Below are positions 43,764 through 52,187 of a stretch of DNA of 64,000 nucleotides, one piece after another. The notes below the pieces were generated by a model, which worked only from the letters and a program-made list of their open reading frames with translations, had not been told where the DNA came from and did no database searches. Numbering within the stretch: the stretch's first letter is position 1; every line of letters starts with the position of its first letter. Both the position numbers and the translations under genes were made by a program. The DNA is from Streptomyces sp. HD (GTDB taxonomy: Bacteria; Actinomycetota; Actinomycetes; Streptomycetales; Streptomycetaceae): NCBI RefSeq assembly GCF_028369295.1, contig NZ_JAQMYP010000001.1, forward strand, positions 248,001 through 312,000, read 5' to 3'.

Positions 43764-44684
43764 ATGAACTTCGCTCAAGCAGGGAGGTACCCCATCGGCA
43801 CCGGCCTCGTCGTCCCCGTACAGGGACTTGGCTGTATGCGGATGACCGAACCCGCCGCGGCCACCGGCCCGTCCGAGGCCGCCGCCGTCATCAACCGGGC
43901 GCTGGACCTCGGCGCCACGATGATCGACACCTCCGACATGTACGGCCGCGGCCGAGGCGAGGAACTGGTCGGCCGGGCCCTGCGCCACCGCCGCGACGAG
44001 GCCGTGCTGTGCACGAGGTTCGGTGTGGTCCTCGGCCCGGGTGACAGCTGGTGGGTGCGCGGCGACGCCCCCTTCGTACGGGCGTCCTGCGAGGCCAGCC
44101 TGAAACGCCTGGGTACGGATGTCATCGACCTGTACTACCTGGCCCGTCCGCACGTGGACGTGGAGCTGGAGGAGACCGTCGGCGCCATGGCCGACCTGGT
44201 CGCCGAGGGCAAGGTGCGCCACATCGGCCTCAGCGAGGTCAGCGGTGAGGAACTGCGCCGCGCCCATGCCGTGCACCCGATTTCGGCGGTGCAGTCGGAG
44301 TGGTCGCTGGGCGCCCGCCGGATCGAGGCGATGGTGCCGGTCTGCGCCGAACTCGGCGTCGGCGTGGTGCCGTTCTCACCGAACGGCCGCGGTCTGCTCA
44401 GCGCCCGGGACGACCGCTCGGCGCAGCTCGCCCGGACCTTCCCCGGCCGGGAGGGACTGCCCGCCGTACTGCGCGAGATCGCCGGCGAACGGGGCGTACG
44501 CCCGGGCCAGATCGCGCTGGCCTGGGTCCATCACCGGGCCAGGGTGTGGCGGGTCCCGGTCACCCCGATCCCCGGCACGAGCCGGGTGGACCACCTGGAG
44601 GAGAACGTCGCCGCGGCGGGCATCGAGCTCACCGACGACGAACTGGCCCGGCTCGACGGCGTGTCGGCCGGGACGGGCGGGTGA
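43764..44684 (+). CDS. Aldo/keto reductase
   Basis: 306 residues from ATG 43764. AKR marks: VQGLGCMRMTE, GATMIDTSDMYGRGRGEELVGRAL split around the catalytic Asp and Tyr (TSDMYG), and VRHIGLSEVSGEELRRA. VPFSPNGRGLLS is the usual barrel segment. The usual His of the active site appears replaced: Ala/Arg-Pro follows LYYLARPHVDVE where most have LYYQHR. C-terminal PIPGTSRVDHLEENVAA is the nucleotide-binding loop. Likely NADPH-dependent; substrate unknown. An alternative GTG start is at 43743. Confidence 0.87.
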   Translation: MNFAQAGRYPIGTGLVVPVQGLGCMRMTEPAAATGPSEAAAVINRALDLGATMIDTSDMYGRGRGEELVGRALRHRRDEAVLCTRFGVVLGPGDSWWVRGDAPFVRASCEASLKRLGTDVIDLYYLARPHVDVELEETVGAMADLVAEGKVRHIGLSEVSGEELRRAHAVHPISAVQSEWSLGARRIEAMVPVCAELGVGVVPFSPNGRGLLSARDDRSAQLARTFPGREGLPAVLREIAGERGVRPGQIALAWVHHRARVWRVPVTPIPGTSRVDHLEENVAAAGIELTDDELARLDGVSAGTGG

Positions 44685-44720
44685 GCCGGGACCGGCCGGC
44701 CGCATGCGTTCACGCCCTGG

Positions 44721-44832
44721 TGAAGCCGTTTGACGAGCCTTTTTGACGAAGCCCGTTTGGCGAGGCCGTTTGGCGAAGCCCGATCGACGAAGCCCGATCG
44801 ACGAGGCCGATCGGCGAAGCCCGTTCGATGCG
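44721..44832. repeat. 13-14-bp minisatellite array, about eight degenerate copies
   Basis: Units such as GGCGAAGCCCGATC and GACGAGGCCGATC alternate in a continuous array. It fills most of the gap before the FMN reductase gene. A separate 14-bp direct repeat CCGCATGAGAACAG (two copies) follows at about 44836. No coding role seen. Confidence 0.85.
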
Positions 44833-44887
44833 GCCCCGCATGAGAACAGTCCGCATGAGAACAGCCCCTATTGGAGGAGCACCCAGC

Positions 44888-45493
44888 ATGTCCGCACACC
44901 CCCTGAAGCTCGTCGTCATACTCGGTTCCGTCCGCGAGGGCCGGTTCGGTGAGGTGGTGACGAACTGGTTCGCCGGGCCGGCGAAGGAGCACGGCGCCTT
45001 CGACGTCGAGGTCGTCGACCTCGCCGAGACGGAGCTGCCGCTGGCCCTTCCGGCGATACCGCCCGCCATGGCCACCGAGGAACTGCGCCCGGCCGGGATG
45101 CTCCCGCTCTCCGCGAAGCTGGCCGCGGCCGACGCGTTCGTCGTCGTGACCCCCGAGTACAACCACAGCTTCCCCGCCTCCCTCAAGGCCCTCATCGACT
45201 GGCACTTCACCGAGTGGCAGGCCAAGCCGGTCGGCTTCGTCTCCTACGGCGCCCAGAGCGGCGGCCTGCGCGCTGTCGAGCAACTCCGCCAGGTCTTCGC
45301 CGAACTGCACGCCGTCACCGTCCGCGACGGGGTGGCCTTCCCGTTCTACTGGGAGGCGTTCGGCGAGGACGGCAGCCCGAACGACACCGACGGCACGAAC
45401 GGCGCCGCCAAGGTGATGCTGGACGAGCTGGCCTGGTGGGGGAGGGCGCTGCACGAGGCGCGGGCGAAGTCGCCGTACAGCCCGCAGGCCTGA
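44888..45493 (+). CDS. NADPH-dependent FMN reductase family protein
   Basis: 201 residues from ATG 44888, with a GGAGGAG site 12 bp upstream. Flavodoxin-like fold: LVVILGSVREGRFGEVV for phosphate binding, TPEYNHSFPASLKALIDW for the flavin-contact loop, and SYGAQSGGLRAVEQLRQ. It reduces FMN or quinones with NAD(P)H. It belongs to the YieF/ArsH-like group. The substrate is unknown. Confidence 0.88.
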   Translation: MSAHPLKLVVILGSVREGRFGEVVTNWFAGPAKEHGAFDVEVVDLAETELPLALPAIPPAMATEELRPAGMLPLSAKLAAADAFVVVTPEYNHSFPASLKALIDWHFTEWQAKPVGFVSYGAQSGGLRAVEQLRQVFAELHAVTVRDGVAFPFYWEAFGEDGSPNDTDGTNGAAKVMLDELAWWGRALHEARAKSPYSPQA

Positions 45494-45594
45494 ACAGCAA
45501 GAACGCCGTCCTCCTTGTCTCAAAGTCGTCAACGACGGATCGGTGAGTTCTAGGCTCGGGTGCGCCATGTGATCCCGAAGGAGCCAGAACAGCA

Positions 45595-46413
45595 GTGACG
45601 GACAAGCGAGTTTTCATCGTGACCGGCGGCGGTACGGGCATTGGGGCGGCCACCGTGCGTCTGCTCCGCGAGGGCGGCCACCAGGTGGTCGCCTCCGGTC
45701 GGCGGAGCGAGCCGTTGCGACGCCTCGAAGAGGAGACCGGGGCGCTCGCGTACCCGTCCGACGTGGGGGATCCCGAGGCCGCCGACGGTCTCGTCCGGGC
45801 CGCCCTGGACGCGCATGGACGACTCGACGGACTTGTGCTCAACGCGGGCATCGGGCGCGGGGGAGCCGTGGGCGACCTGTCGTTGGAGGACTGGGACGAG
45901 GTGATGCGCACCAACGTCACCGGCCCGCTGCTGCTCCTGCGCGCGGCGATCCCGCACCTGGTGCAGGCGCGCGGGGCGGTGGTCGCCGTCGCCTCGGTCG
46001 CCGCGTTGCGCAACGGCACGGCCAACGCCCCGTACGCCACGTCCAAGGCCGCCCTGCTTCAGCTCTGCCGTTCCGTCGCCGTCGACTACGGGCGGCAGGG
46101 GGTGCGGGCCAACATCGTGTGTCCGAGCTGGGTGAAGAGCGAGATGGCCGACCGGCGCATGGCCCGCTTCGCGGCGGAGGCGGACCTGCCGGGGGACGGC
46201 GTGGGAACCGCCTACGAGGAGGTGACCAGGGTCCTGCCCCTGGGGCGGCCGGGTGAGCCGCGTGAGATCGCGGAGGCGATCGGCTGGCTGCTGTCCCCGG
46301 CGGCGTCGTTCGTCAACGGCGCCGTACTCACCGTCGACGGCGGCGCGACGGCCCTTGACCCCGGGGCACTGGCCTTCGACTTCCATGTCGCGCCACGCCG
46401 CGACGACGACTGA
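45595..46413 (+). CDS. SDR-family oxidoreductase
   Basis: 272 residues from GTG 45595. FIVTGGGTGIGAATVRLL (cofactor site), LVLNAGIGRGG, VAVASVAALRN and YATSKAALLQLCRS (Tyr-x3-Lys) with VNGAVLTVDGGA are the full classic SDR set. Cytoplasmic, NAD(P)-dependent, substrate unknown. The C-terminal extension ALDPGALAFDFHVA is not part of the usual fold. A tRNA gene lies 12 bp downstream on the other strand. Confidence 0.9.
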   Translation: MTDKRVFIVTGGGTGIGAATVRLLREGGHQVVASGRRSEPLRRLEEETGALAYPSDVGDPEAADGLVRAALDAHGRLDGLVLNAGIGRGGAVGDLSLEDWDEVMRTNVTGPLLLLRAAIPHLVQARGAVVAVASVAALRNGTANAPYATSKAALLQLCRSVAVDYGRQGVRANIVCPSWVKSEMADRRMARFAAEADLPGDGVGTAYEEVTRVLPLGRPGEPREIAEAIGWLLSPAASFVNGAVLTVDGGATALDPGALAFDFHVAPRRDDD

Positions 46414-46425
46414 CCGTAGGTTGGG

Positions 46426-46498
46426 CGCCCCCGGCAGGACTCGAACCTGCGGCCAAGCGCTTAGAAGGCGCCTGCTCTATCCACTGAGCTACGGGGGC
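46426..46498 (-). tRNA. tRNA-Arg (anticodon UCU)
   Basis: Minus-strand cloverleaf of 73 nt. Acceptor arms are GCCCCCG/CGGGGGC. The D-arm has GCTC/GAGC. The anticodon arm has loop CTTCTAA (anticodon TCT). The T-arm is GCAGG TTCGAGT CCTGC. CCA is not encoded. It reads AGA, a rare codon in this GC-rich genome. Confidence 0.95.
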
Positions 46499-46780
46499 CG
46501 GTTGTGGTGGCCTCGTTCGTGGTGCCCGGGTGTGGGCTGATCCGTGACGTTGCCGGGGACAAGGATAGGGCTCCCGCATCCGTGTCCCTGCTGCTTCGCC
46601 TCCGTGGCTCGATGTGGAGGTTCGGTGAAGCGGTCCTGATAATCGCAGGCAGGTACGAATCGTGCACCGCTTTTGGCCTCTTGCGCCCCGGGTGTTGTGC
46701 ACTCGTTATGCCTGGACTGTGTCTCTGTCCCAGTCGCCCCTTCCGTCCCTTGTGTCCCGTCGGCGCGCAGACATGCTCAT
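46499..46780. other. Intergenic region between tRNA-Arg and the dynamin-like GTPase gene
   Basis: 282 bp. It should contain the tRNA promoter (minus) and the promoter of the GTPase operon (plus). Less GC-rich sequence is present around 46620-46660 and 46770-46815. No gene, dyad or terminator could be supported. Confidence 0.35.
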
Positions 46781-48427
46781 ATGCTTCAGAATTCCCCTAA
46801 AATTGGGCATTCTTCGCATGTGGTGACCTTGGACGTACGGCCTCAGCTGCTCGACGCGATCTCCGCCCTGCGCGACTGTGTCGCCGCCGCACGCTTCCCG
46901 CTGCCCCTGGCGGGGGCGCCACGCGCGCGTGCCAACCGCGACGAACTCCTCGCGCAGCTCGACGACTATTTGGTGCCCCGCCTGAGAGAGCCCGAAGCGC
47001 CCTTGCTGGCCGTGGTGGGAGGATCCACCGGGGCCGGGAAGTCGACGCTCGTCAACTCCCTCGTGGGCAGACGTGTGACCGAGGCGGGCGTACTGCGGCC
47101 GACGACGCGGACTCCTGTGCTGGTCTGCCATCCGGAGGACCATCACTGGTTCAGCGGGATGCGCGTACTGCCCGGCCTCACACGCGTGTGGGTCCCCGAA
47201 CACGATCCCGCCGACGAACTGATGCTGCCCGGCGAGGATCCCGTGCGCGTGCTCCGACTGGAGACCGCCGACACACTGCCCCCCGGGATCGCCCTCCTCG
47301 ACGCGCCCGACATCGACTCCCTGCTCGCCGACAACCGTGCCCTCGCCGCCGAACTGATCTGCGCGGCCGACATCTGGGTGATGGTCACGACGGCAGCCCG
47401 GTACGCCGACGCCGTCCCCTGGCACCTGCTGCGCACCGCCAAGGAGTATGACGCCACCCTCGTGACCGTCCTGGACAGGGTTCCCCACCAGGTCGTCTCC
47501 GAGGTGTCGCGGCAGTACGGCGCACTCCTCACCAAGGCCGGCCTCGGCGAGGTACCCCGCTTCACAGTGCCCGAACTGCCCGAGTCGGCCTGGGGCGGCG
47601 GGCTGCTCCCGGCCACGGCCGTCGCACAGCTGCGCAACTGGCTCGTCCACCAGGCCCAGGACCCGACGGCACGCGAGCACACCATGGCCCGTACGGCCAA
47701 CGGGCTTCTCGACTCCCTCAAGGCCCGCATGCCCGAACTCGCCGCCGCGGCCTCCTCGCAGTACGCCGCCGCACTGCGACTCACCGCCGCCGTCGACGCG
47801 GCGTACGACAGCGAGTACGCGCGCGTACGCAGCCGTCTGCAGTCCGGCGCCGTGCTCGCCGGCGACGCCCTGAAGCGCTGGCGCGCCTTCCCGCTCGACT
47901 GCACCGCCGGCGAGCTCCTCGACTCGCTGGTGGAGAGCCTGAGCACCCTCCTGCTGTGCGCCGTCACCGCGGCCGACGAACGCGTCGACGACGCCTGGCG
48001 GCGCGAACCGGCCGCCGAGGCACCCGAGCTGACGGGCCGGGACCCGAAGCCGGAGACCGTCGAACACCGCATCGGCATGGCCGTACGGCGATGGCGGCGG
48101 GAGCTGGAGGAGTACGCCGAGGACGAGGTGAACGACGTCGAACGCGGCGTCGTCCAGGACCCCGAGGTCGTCGCCGCCCTCGTCGCCACCGCGCTGCTCG
48201 GCGCCCGCCGGGCACGCTCCGCGGGGGAGGGGCTCGCCGAGCGGATCGGCGCGCACGGGGCGCTGCGGCTGCGCGACCGGGCCGGGCGGCTGCTCGCCGA
48301 GCACCTGGACCGGGTCATGCACAACGAACGCGAGCGTCGGCTCGCCCCGCTGGACGGCCTGGAGGTCCACCCGGACCCCCAGGCAGAACTCATCGCCGCG
48401 CTGTCCGTACTGCAGAAGGAGAGGTGA
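46781..48427 (+). CDS. dynA: Dynamin-like GTPase (probable DynA)
   Basis: 548 residues. The G1 loop is [19 protein letters not shown] (Lys87). [10 protein letters not shown] is the G3 region and TVLDRVP is in the G4 position. Long helical stretches follow, as in bacterial dynamin-like proteins. In Streptomyces a pair of such proteins, DynA and DynB, stabilises FtsZ rings during sporulation septation. The gene pair followed by an SSB gene agrees with my memory of that locus, but the symbol is not proven here. The start could also be GTG 46820 (VVTLDVRPQ), as no ribosome site is obvious for either. Confidence 0.75.
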   Translation: MLQNSPKIGHSSHVVTLDVRPQLLDAISALRDCVAAARFPLPLAGAPRARANRDELLAQLDDYLVPRLREPEAPLLAVVGGSTGAGKSTLVNSLVGRRVTEAGVLRPTTRTPVLVCHPEDHHWFSGMRVLPGLTRVWVPEHDPADELMLPGEDPVRVLRLETADTLPPGIALLDAPDIDSLLADNRALAAELICAADIWVMVTTAARYADAVPWHLLRTAKEYDATLVTVLDRVPHQVVSEVSRQYGALLTKAGLGEVPRFTVPELPESAWGGGLLPATAVAQLRNWLVHQAQDPTAREHTMARTANGLLDSLKARMPELAAAASSQYAAALRLTAAVDAAYDSEYARVRSRLQSGAVLAGDALKRWRAFPLDCTAGELLDSLVESLSTLLLCAVTAADERVDDAWRREPAAEAPELTGRDPKPETVEHRIGMAVRRWRRELEEYAEDEVNDVERGVVQDPEVVAALVATALLGARRARSAGEGLAERIGAHGALRLRDRAGRLLAEHLDRVMHNERERRLAPLDGLEVHPDPQAELIAALSVLQKER

Positions 48428-48430
48428 CCG

Positions 48431-50713
48431 GTGACTGCCGTCACTGACCAGGACCAAGCGGAACAGGGCCGGACGCAACACCCCGATCGCCCGGAGGACA
48501 GCGTCACCACGAACGAGGACACCGCTCCCCAGAACGACGAGCGTGAGAACGACGCCGCGGACGCCCCTTCGGAGGGCGCTTCCGGCGCTTCCGAGAACGG
48601 CCACCCGGAGGACGGCGTTCGCGCGGAGGGGAGGCCCCGCGAGGGCGGTGACTCCGCCACGGCCGACGGCTCCGCTGCGGCCGAGGAGCCGGAGAAGCGC
48701 AAGCTCTGGCGGAAGCGGGGCAGGCGGGACGAGCCGCCGACCGACGGCCACGCACGCGTGGACGACGGTGACCGCCACGCGCGCGTGCAGAGCGGTGACG
48801 GCCGCGCGCGCGGGGGCGACCGCGGTGCCGGCGGCGCCAAGGACGGGGGCGCGTCCCGCCGTACGGCGTCCTCGGCCCGTAAGGAGACGTCTGCTCGTAA
48901 GGAGTCGTCTGCCCGTAAGGAGACGTCTGTGCGCAAGGAGGCGCGCAAGGAGACTCGTCCGCGTACGGAGCCGGCCTCCCGCGCGGACACCGCCTCCGAC
49001 GCGGAGTCCTCGACCCCCTGGGACGACGGGCTGATCGCACGGCGCGTGAACGAGGGCGCCGCTGCGGAGCAGCCCGTCGTGGAGAAGCGGGCCTCCACGC
49101 AGCAGCACCATGTGACGCCGCTCGCCTACGACGGGCCGCTGCGGTCCCGGCTCGACGCGCTGCGTGAACTGGTCGGGCTCTCACGCCCCCGGCTCGACAG
49201 CAAGACTCTCGCCGAGGCGGGCAAGGTGCTCGACGAGGCGGCGTCGCGGCGCAGGCTCTCCGGGCAGCACACGGTCGTCGCCATCGCCGGGGCCACCGGC
49301 AGCGGCAAGTCTCAGCTGTTCAACGCGCTCGCCGGGGTGACCATCTCGGAGACGGGCGTACGACGGCCGACGACGGCCTCGCCCCTGGTGTGCAGTTGGA
49401 GCGACGGCGCGGTCGGCCTGATCGACCGGCTCGGCATCCCGCCCCGGCTGCGGCGGCGTCCGGCGCAGAGCGCGGCCTCGGACGGGCAGCTGCGCGGGCT
49501 CGTCCTGGTCGACCTCCCCGACCACGACTCGGCGGCCGTGGCCCACCGTGAGCAGGTCGACCGGGTGCTGGCGCTGGTCGACGCGGTCATCTGGGTCGTC
49601 GACCCGGAGAAGTACGCCGACGCGGTCCTGCACGAGCGCTATCTGCGGCCCATGGCGGGCCATGCCGAGATCATGTTCGTCGTCCTCAACCAGACCGACC
49701 GGCTGCCCGGTGAGGCCACCGACCAGGTCCTCGACGATCTGCGGCGACTGCTCGACGAGGACGGCATCGCCCTGGGCGAGCACGGCGAACCGGGCGCCAC
49801 GGTGCTCGCGCTGTCCGCACTCACCGGGGACGGCGTCGGTGATCTGCGCGAGGCGCTCGGCCAGTTCGTGGCGCAGCGCGGGGCCGCGGCCCGCAGGATC
49901 TCGGCCGATGTGGAGGCCGCCGGGTGGCGGCTGCGGCCCGTGTACGCCGCGCGCCGGCGGACCGGGCTCAGCGAGGAGGACCGGGACGACTTCTCCGCCC
50001 GGCTCGCGGACGCCATCGGCGCCACCGCCGCGGGCGAGGCCGCCGAGCGGGCGTGGCTGCGCAACGCCAACCGCGCGTGCGGGACGCCGTGGCTGCGGCT
50101 GTGGCGCTGGTACCAGGACCGGGGCGAACCCCCGACGGGACGGCTGTCCCTGCGCGCCCAGACGGACATGGAGTCCACCGCCCGCCAGCGCGTCGAACAG
50201 GCGGTGCGAACGGTGGCCGAGCAGGCCTCGGCCGGGCTGCCCGCGCCCTGGGCGCAGGCGGTGCGCGAGGCGGCCGTACGGGGCGCCCAGGGGCTCTCCG
50301 AGGCGCTGGACGAGCTGGCCGCGCGGGCCGGCCTGCCGCCGGGGCGGCCACCGCGGCCGGGCTGGTGGCCGGCGGCCGTCCTGGTGCAGGCCGCCATGAC
50401 GGTCCTTCAGGTCATCGGCGGGCTGTGGCTGGTGGCCCAGATCATCGGGGTCATGGCGCCGAACCTGGGCGTGCCGGTGCTGCTCATGGTGGCCGGCATC
50501 GTCGGCGGTCCACTCGTCGAATGGGGCTGCCGGATCGCGGCAAGAGGACCGGCCCGGCGCTACGGCATGGACGCGGAACGACGATTGCGGGAGGCGGCGG
50601 CCGGGTGCGGGCGGGCCCGGGTACTGGATCCGGTGGCATCCGAGCTGCTGCGCTATCGGGAGGTTCGCGAGCAGTACGGGCGGGTGATGGGAGTTGGGGG
50701 CAAGGTGAGGTGA
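48431..50713 (+). CDS. dynB: Membrane-anchored dynamin-like GTPase (probable DynB)
   Basis: 760 residues from GTG 48431, 3 bp after the first GTPase. Residues 1-200 are a low-complexity, charged region that includes ARKETS/ARKESS repeats (DNA repeat about 48880-48955). The GTPase domain starts about residue 270, with G1 GATGSGKSQLFNAL (Lys293), LVDLPDHDS (G3) and LNQTDRL (G4). Two membrane helices lie near the C-terminus (AAVLVQAAMTVLQVIGGLW and GVPVLLMVAGIVGG), about residues 645-695. This arrangement fits the membrane partner of a two-dynamin system for sporulation septation (established for Streptomyces; gene assignment inferred). Confidence 0.75.
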   Translation: MTAVTDQDQAEQGRTQHPDRPEDSVTTNEDTAPQNDERENDAADAPSEGASGASENGHPEDGVRAEGRPREGGDSATADGSAAAEEPEKRKLWRKRGRRDEPPTDGHARVDDGDRHARVQSGDGRARGGDRGAGGAKDGGASRRTASSARKETSARKESSARKETSVRKEARKETRPRTEPASRADTASDAESSTPWDDGLIARRVNEGAAAEQPVVEKRASTQQHHVTPLAYDGPLRSRLDALRELVGLSRPRLDSKTLAEAGKVLDEAASRRRLSGQHTVVAIAGATGSGKSQLFNALAGVTISETGVRRPTTASPLVCSWSDGAVGLIDRLGIPPRLRRRPAQSAASDGQLRGLVLVDLPDHDSAAVAHREQVDRVLALVDAVIWVVDPEKYADAVLHERYLRPMAGHAEIMFVVLNQTDRLPGEATDQVLDDLRRLLDEDGIALGEHGEPGATVLALSALTGDGVGDLREALGQFVAQRGAAARRISADVEAAGWRLRPVYAARRRTGLSEEDRDDFSARLADAIGATAAGEAAERAWLRNANRACGTPWLRLWRWYQDRGEPPTGRLSLRAQTDMESTARQRVEQAVRTVAEQASAGLPAPWAQAVREAAVRGAQGLSEALDELAARAGLPPGRPPRPGWWPAAVLVQAAMTVLQVIGGLWLVAQIIGVMAPNLGVPVLLMVAGIVGGPLVEWGCRIAARGPARRYGMDAERRLREAAAGCGRARVLDPVASELLRYREVREQYGRVMGVGGKVR

Positions 50714-51146
50714 GGTGATCTGGGGGCGGGGAGGCGGTTTTTGACGGGGCGTTCCAGGGCGACGGGGTGCCCTGGGGTGGTGGGGGGCGTCCTGGGGGCG
50801 CCGGGTTTTGAGGTCGCCGGGCTCTGGGGCCGCGGGGAGGTTGGCTCCGCGGGAGTGCTGGGGCCGTGGGAGTGCCGGGAGGGTCGGGTTCTGGGACGGC
50901 CGGGGCCCGGGGCGGTCGGGTTCTGGTCCGGTCGGGGCCGGGGCCGGGGTCGGGGCCGGGGGCGGGGGCGGCGGGAGGCTTGGCCTGGCGGGGGGCCCGG
51001 ATTGGCCGGGTTCTGGGGCGGCTGGCCCCTGGGGCGGAGGGGCCCGGGCGGCGAGGCTCCCCGGGCCGCGGTGCTTGGGCCGCGGGTGCTTGGGCTGGTG
51101 GGTTTCCGGGGCGGTGGCTGTGGGATCACTCGTTCGGGTGGCGGAG
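50714..51146 (+). other. Extremely G-rich intergenic stretch
   Basis: The plus strand is dominated by GGGG tracts with few C runs, with repeats of GGGTTCTGGG. A tract around 50930-50975 has many consecutive G-runs separated by one or two bases. Open frames on both strands here are low-complexity Pro/Arg or Gly strings and are rejected as genes. The strand asymmetry and dense G-runs could form G-quadruplexes or R-loops. No promoter recognised. Confidence 0.6.
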
Positions 51147-51173
51147 ATATCCACAGGTGAGTGGTGGTCCACA
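51147..51173 (+). promoter_or_regulatory. Two DnaA-box-like sites upstream of ssbB
   Basis: ATATCCACA (51147-51155) and TGGTCCACA (51165-51173) each differ by one base from a DnaA box (TTATCCACA, or the Streptomyces form TTGTCCACA). Both are followed by GG and lie in the same orientation 18 bp apart, 235 bp upstream of ssbB. Their significance is untested. Confidence 0.4.
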
Positions 51174-51407
51174 GGGCTCAGCGGGTTCGGCTCGGCGGAG
51201 GCAGTCTGGCTTCGCGGCGATCGCGACGGGCGCGGTCGATCGCGGTGACGGCGGTGCACCGGCACGGATCGGGGCGTACCGAGGGCGAACGGGGGACGTC
51301 CGCGGGCGTGCCGGGGCGCGCGGCCGTCATGTCGGACGCAGCCGTACGGGACGGGCCCGTACGCGTATCCGCCCGGCCGGAGCGGCCGGGAGAGGGAGGG
51401 GTTCGAG

Positions 51408-51872
51408 ATGAACGAGACGACCATCTGCGCGGTGGGCAACGTGGCGACACAGCCGGTGTACCGGGAACTCGCGACGGGACCGTCCGCGCGCTTCCGGCTG
51501 GCGGTGACCTCGCGCTATCTGGACCGGGGGAAGAACGAGTGGACCGACGGGCACACCAACTTCTTCACGGTGTGGGCCAATCGGCAGCTCGCGACGAACG
51601 CCGCCGGATCGCTGAACGTGGGCGATCCCGTCGTGGTGCACGGCAGGCTGAAGGTGCGCTCGGACGTCCGCGAGGGACAGAGCTGGACCTCGGCCGACAT
51701 CGACGCGGTGGCGATCGGCCACGACCTCGCCCGCGGCACCACAGCGTTCCGGCGCACCCCACGGGCGGAGGCGGGAGCCACCGCGGCACCGGACCGGCCC
51801 GAGCCGGACTGGGAGACGCCGCCGTCGGGCGAAGGATCCCAACAGGCCCCGGAAGCAATGGCAGTGACGTGA
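51408..51872 (+). CDS. ssbB: Single-stranded DNA-binding protein SsbB
   Basis: 154 residues with an OB fold: TICAVGNVATQPVYREL, ARFRLAVTSRYLD, NFFTVWANRQLATNAAGSL, VGDPVVVHGRLKVRS. The C-terminal acidic tip (DDDIPF type) of the main SSB is missing, which marks it as the second, developmental SSB of Streptomyces that is linked to chromosome segregation in spores (known from S. coelicolor ssbB). Its position after two dynamin-like genes fits. A GGAGAGGGAGGGG site precedes the ATG. Confidence 0.88.
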   Translation: MNETTICAVGNVATQPVYRELATGPSARFRLAVTSRYLDRGKNEWTDGHTNFFTVWANRQLATNAAGSLNVGDPVVVHGRLKVRSDVREGQSWTSADIDAVAIGHDLARGTTAFRRTPRAEAGATAAPDRPEPDWETPPSGEGSQQAPEAMAVT

Positions 51873-51890
51873 TGTCAGTCACTCTCCGGA

Positions 51891-51920
51891 GCTGAGTCCG
51901 GCTGAGTCCGGCTGAGTCCG
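51891..51920. repeat. 10-bp tandem repeat, three copies
   Basis: GCTGAGTCCG occurs three times head to tail, with a fourth imperfect copy (GGCTGACTC) following. Confidence 0.9.
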
Positions 51921-51956
51921 GGCTGACTCTGGAGTCGGCTCCTGAGCTGACCGAAG

Positions 51957-52014
51957 TGCGGCTTATCGACGAATGCGTTCCCAACGACCCCGGTGGATTT
52001 GTCGATAAGCCCTG
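51957..52014. promoter_or_regulatory. Long inverted repeat GGCTTATCGAC / GTCGATAAGCC
   Basis: GGCTTATCGAC (51960-51970) and its exact complement GTCGATAAGCC (52001-52011) flank a 30-bp spacer, with further partial pairing inward. It is 177 bp upstream of the thioester protein gene. It could be an operator pair or a weak terminator for ssbB. The TTATCGA core is unusually AT-rich for the genome. Confidence 0.5.
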
Positions 52015-52187
52015 CTCGCAGGGGATCTTGGCGATAACGATTCCGAGAAGGATCGGCCCTCTGGCGGGATCGCAGGGAAGCGTGGTGCGCCGCGTCCTTA
52101 GGATGCCGGGCATAGCTCATGGGGTTTGTGATTCTGCTGGTGGGACCTTCCCCCCACGTCAACGGGTCCTGCTCGAAGGGGAATTCT

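Larger units (their letters stand above)
51873..52187. other. Intergenic region with repeats and a dyad
   Basis: 315 bp between ssbB and the thioester protein gene. Contains three GCTGAGTCCG repeats, a long dyad (see separate entries) and a purine-rich ribosome site before 52188. No gene is visible. Confidence 0.5.

Noticed and set aside
44721..44832. CRISPR array
   Set aside because: Units are only 13-14 bp, contiguous and without unique spacers, and no cas gene is present.
46426..46498. Attachment site of an integrated element at tRNA-Arg
   Set aside because: No integrase, excisionase or second copy of the tRNA 3' end is visible in the window.
50741..51411. Gly/Arg-rich or Pro-rich open frames between dynB and ssbB
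   Set aside because: Both strands give pure low-complexity strings caused by G-runs, without start signals or motifs.
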